From NCBI GenBank assembly GCA_900754755.1, contig CAAEEC010000183.1, forward strand, positions 1-6,851: a stretch of DNA of 6,851 bases, read 5' to 3'. The stretch comes from Clostridia bacterium. Lineage in GTDB: Bacteria; Bacillota; Clostridia; Christensenellales; Aristaeellaceae. The translations under genes and the position numbers were made by a program. Under the pieces are notes generated by a model that saw only the letters and a program-made list of their open reading frames with translations, had not been told where the DNA came from and ran no database searches. Positions 4,847 to 6,851 of this stretch are shown here, piece by piece. Position 1 is the stretch's first letter, and every line of letters begins with the position of its first letter.

Positions 4847-6851
4847 GTGATTGGGCAGCGGTTTTTTCGCAGGTTGCGTGCGCGCAGCGCATATGCCATG
4901 CTCATGGTTTCTTATGTCGGATTGCTTGTTTTTTCGATGGTTTTTGCGTCCGTCAGCTATGTGCGGCTATATCATTCGGCGCAAAAGCGAGCGGAGGAAC
5001 AGGCGTACGCGCAGCTCCGGCAAGCGGCATATGTGATCAATGGATATGTGGAAAGCGTTCGGCAATCCGTGATGTCTTTTTGCATGAATGAGCATGTAGC
5101 GTCTTTCATTTATACCCGCGCCCCCCTGACGAGCGAAGACTATTATAGAATGAAACAGGTGATTAGCGAGGTGGCGGGCGTATGTTCCGCCAACCCTTAC
5201 TTGGATTCTTTGTTTTTGTATGTCCAGGACATCGATAGCGTGCTGGGCGCTTACAATCGCATGAGCACAGAAGACTATTATGCCATTTATCTTTCGTTTG
5301 CCGATCAATCCTTGGAGCAGTGGCGGAACTTTTTGCAAAATACCGGATATTTCAGTGCGTATCCCGCGCGTACGCGAGCGGCCAGCGGCCAGCGCCTGAT
5401 TCCTTTTGCGCTGTCGCTGCCGTTGGTCAATGCCGCGCGTGGCGCGGCGGTTGCTTATATGGACGTCGCGCGCCTGGAAGATGTGTTTGCCGCGAGCGGA
5501 CTGCTGGAAAAAGGCGCCATCGTGGTGGAAGAGCGAGGAGAGCAGGTGTGCGTCTTGGGCAACGCGGCTTTCATCGACCAAGATTGGCCTGAAATCCAAA
5601 CTCCAGCCTGGAATAGCATCCAGGGAGAACCATATTTGATGGTATCCATTCCTGGGGAAGATGAATGGCGATATCGCTGCATCGTGCCCGCAGGAAATAG
5701 CCTGGCAGAAGTGGCCTCCACGAAAAACTACATTGTGATTATGCTGCTCGTGGAGGTGGTAGGCGGGGCGCTGCTTTCGCTTGCCCTGGTGCGGGCGAAT
5801 TACAATCCCTTGCGTCACCTGATCCGCCGGTTGGGCATAGCGCCGGATGGCGCGCACGAATCCAAAAACGAATATGAGCAGATTTTCCGCGCGGCAGACG
5901 CACTTTTGACGGAAAACCAGGACCTAATCTGCCGCCTGCGGAATTTGCAGCCTATGCTTTATCTGAGCCTGCTCAGCCAAGTTTTACGCGGCGCTGAGGG
6001 CATCAATAAGCAAGCGCTGGAAGAGTATGGAATCTCCCTGCCAAAACAATATTTTAGCGTGCTTTTGATCCGTGTGGGCGGTGAAAAGGAAAATGAGGCG
6101 CGAGCTGTGCTGGGTGTTTCTCTGATGGGGATTCTGGAAAGCTGGTTCGCAGAACGCGTTCCTTGCTATGCGCTGGAATGCGCTTCGGATACGATTGCGT
6201 TGTTGCTCAACCACAGCGCGCCTACTATAGAGGAAATTGCGCGCGCGGCGCTGCAATATGTGGGGCAAAATTTGCACTTTGTTCCGATGGCTGGCCTGGG
6301 CGGCGCGGTGGAGCAAGTGGAAGTTGTGCACAAATCGTATCAGCAGGCGCAAGAAGCGCTGGATTATGCCGTCGCATGGCACAAAAATGGGATCACGCGC
6401 TTTGCGGATTTGAGTCCTGTGGGAAACTGTGTGTTTTCGCAAGTGTGCGAACAAGAGCTAATGGGCAAACTGCGCCTGGGCGACGCGAAAAGCGCGCTTA
6501 CACTGCTGCGGCAAATGTTCCTTGAAGCGCAGGGGGAGCCCCTCGCGCAGGTGCAAATCATGGCTTTCGGCGTGATGAACGCTTGCTTGCGCCTTTTGAT
6601 GGAATGGAAACTGCCCACGACGGCTATGGCGGAAGAGGGTTTGCCCAACCTTCGGCTAGCGCAGTTGTCCTCGCCAGAAGCGCTTCTGGCAAAACTGGCT
6701 CAAATGATCCAGCGCGTGGCAGACATTGCGCGGCAGATGCGGGAAAACAGTTATGTCGCCGTAGGCGCCAACGTTGCGCGATTGCTGGAAGAACAATATC
6801 CAAACAGCGACCTTTCCCTCACAACGGTCGCGGCAACGCTTGGTCTAAACG
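4847..6851 (+). CDS. Membrane-anchored AraC-family transcriptional regulator (3' end outside window)
   Basis: The frame runs 668 codons from a GTG at 4847 to the window edge without a stop. AGGAGGG (4834-4840) gives an ideal 6-nt spacing and sets the start. Domain order: a short basic N-terminus (RRLRAR); transmembrane helix at about 16-38; an extracytoplasmic region of about 255 residues (40-294) that looks Cache-like, with YVESVRQSVMSF and two EDYY motifs; a second transmembrane helix at about 295-315; a cytoplasmic linker (about 316-390); a domain of the kind found in YesN-like regulators (about 400-525, SYQQAQEALDYA...ITRFADL); and the start of an AraC helix-turn-helix at about 640 (VARLLEEQYPN, then LSLTTVAATLGLN), where the window ends. 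Such one-component sensors usually sit next to sugar ABC transporter genes and activate them. Here it is divergent from the oxidoreductase and binding-protein remnant, with a likely operator between them. The ligand is unknown; the second helix-turn-helix and stop are not seen. Confidence 0.88.
   Translation, partial: MIGQRFFRRLRARSAYAMLMVSYVGLLVFSMVFASVSYVRLYHSAQKRAEEQAYAQLRQAAYVINGYVESVRQSVMSFCMNEHVASFIYTRAPLTSEDYYRMKQVISEVAGVCSANPYLDSLFLYVQDIDSVLGAYNRMSTEDYYAIYLSFADQSLEQWRNFLQNTGYFSAYPARTRAASGQRLIPFALSLPLVNAARGAAVAYMDVARLEDVFAASGLLEKGAIVVEERGEQVCVLGNAAFIDQDWPEIQTPAWNSIQGEPYLMVSIPGEDEWRYRCIVPAGNSLAEVASTKNYIVIMLLVEVVGGALLSLALVRANYNPLRHLIRRLGIAPDGAHESKNEYEQIFRAADALLTENQDLICRLRNLQPMLYLSLLSQVLRGAEGINKQALEEYGISLPKQYFSVLLIRVGGEKENEARAVLGVSLMGILESWFAERVPCYALECASDTIALLLNHSAPTIEEIARAALQYVGQNLHFVPMAGLGGAVEQVEVVHKSYQQAQEALDYAVAWHKNGITRFADLSPVGNCVFSQVCEQELMGKLRLGDAKSALTLLRQMFLEAQGEPLAQVQIMAFGVMNACLRLLMEWKLPTTAMAEEGLPNLRLAQLSSPEALLAKLAQMIQRVADIARQMRENSYVAVGANVARLLEEQYPNSDLSLTTVAATLGLN

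Noticed and set aside
4967..5857. 296-codon minus-strand frame
   Set aside because: It is a shadow of the regulator's sensor region; H/R/Q-rich composition without a domain, while the + strand frame has membrane helices, linker and AraC motif.

Overview
The window looks like chromosome from a moderately high-GC, Gram-positive-type anaerobe. Class Clostridia (Bacillota) is my best guess, possibly a gut lineage near Christensenellales/Oscillospirales. Four signs point there: strong AGGAGG-type ribosome binding sites; an AraC regulator with two membrane helices and an extracytoplasmic sensor; an LplA-type sugar-binding protein beside a FAD_oxidored-family enzyme; and intergenic repeats whose ends read GTCAGC-GAA-GCTGAC-TGAGGG, a style I associate with Clostridia genomes. 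The assignment below class level is an inference, since no marker gene is present.

Layout. Bases 1-550 hold no convincing gene. They are a mosaic of an intergenic repeat: a left copy cut by the window edge (1-138), an inverted end module (139-208), a longer direct copy (240-505) and a third end-hairpin (518-543). The stems vary with compensatory changes. Bases 646-1844 carry a split ThrE-type amino-acid exporter on the + strand: a ThrE N-domain/YjjP-like protein overlapped by 13 nt by a YjjB-like partner. It ends in a strong, apparently bidirectional terminator (1858-1901). Bases 1902-2068 are non-coding with further hairpins.

On the minus strand, convergent with the exporter, are a FAD-dependent oxidoreductase (4619-3360) and then an LplA-like extracellular solute-binding protein (3286-2069). 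The binding-protein frame opens well inside the domain. It has no signal peptide, lipobox or usable ribosome binding site, and only about 70 nt separate it from the oxidoreductase stop. I read it as a 5'-deleted pseudogene (or an assembly error). No permease genes are visible.

Divergent from the oxidoreductase, on the + strand from 4847 to the window end, is a large membrane-anchored AraC-family regulator, open at the right edge inside its first helix-turn-helix. The 227-bp divergent spacer contains a candidate promoter for each direction. Between them lies a 21-bp inverted repeat (19 of 21 positions pair) with an extra internal half-site, forming a 21-bp-spaced direct repeat. This is the natural candidate operator for the regulator.

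Working model (inference): the regulator senses an extracellular compound and controls an oxidoreductase/solute-uptake operon. In this strain the operon has lost a working binding protein. I see no CRISPR array, tRNA, rRNA, insertion sequence or prophage gene, and nothing that firmly qualifies as a wholly new system. The operator architecture, the binding-protein truncation and the covarying repeat hairpins most deserve a second look.
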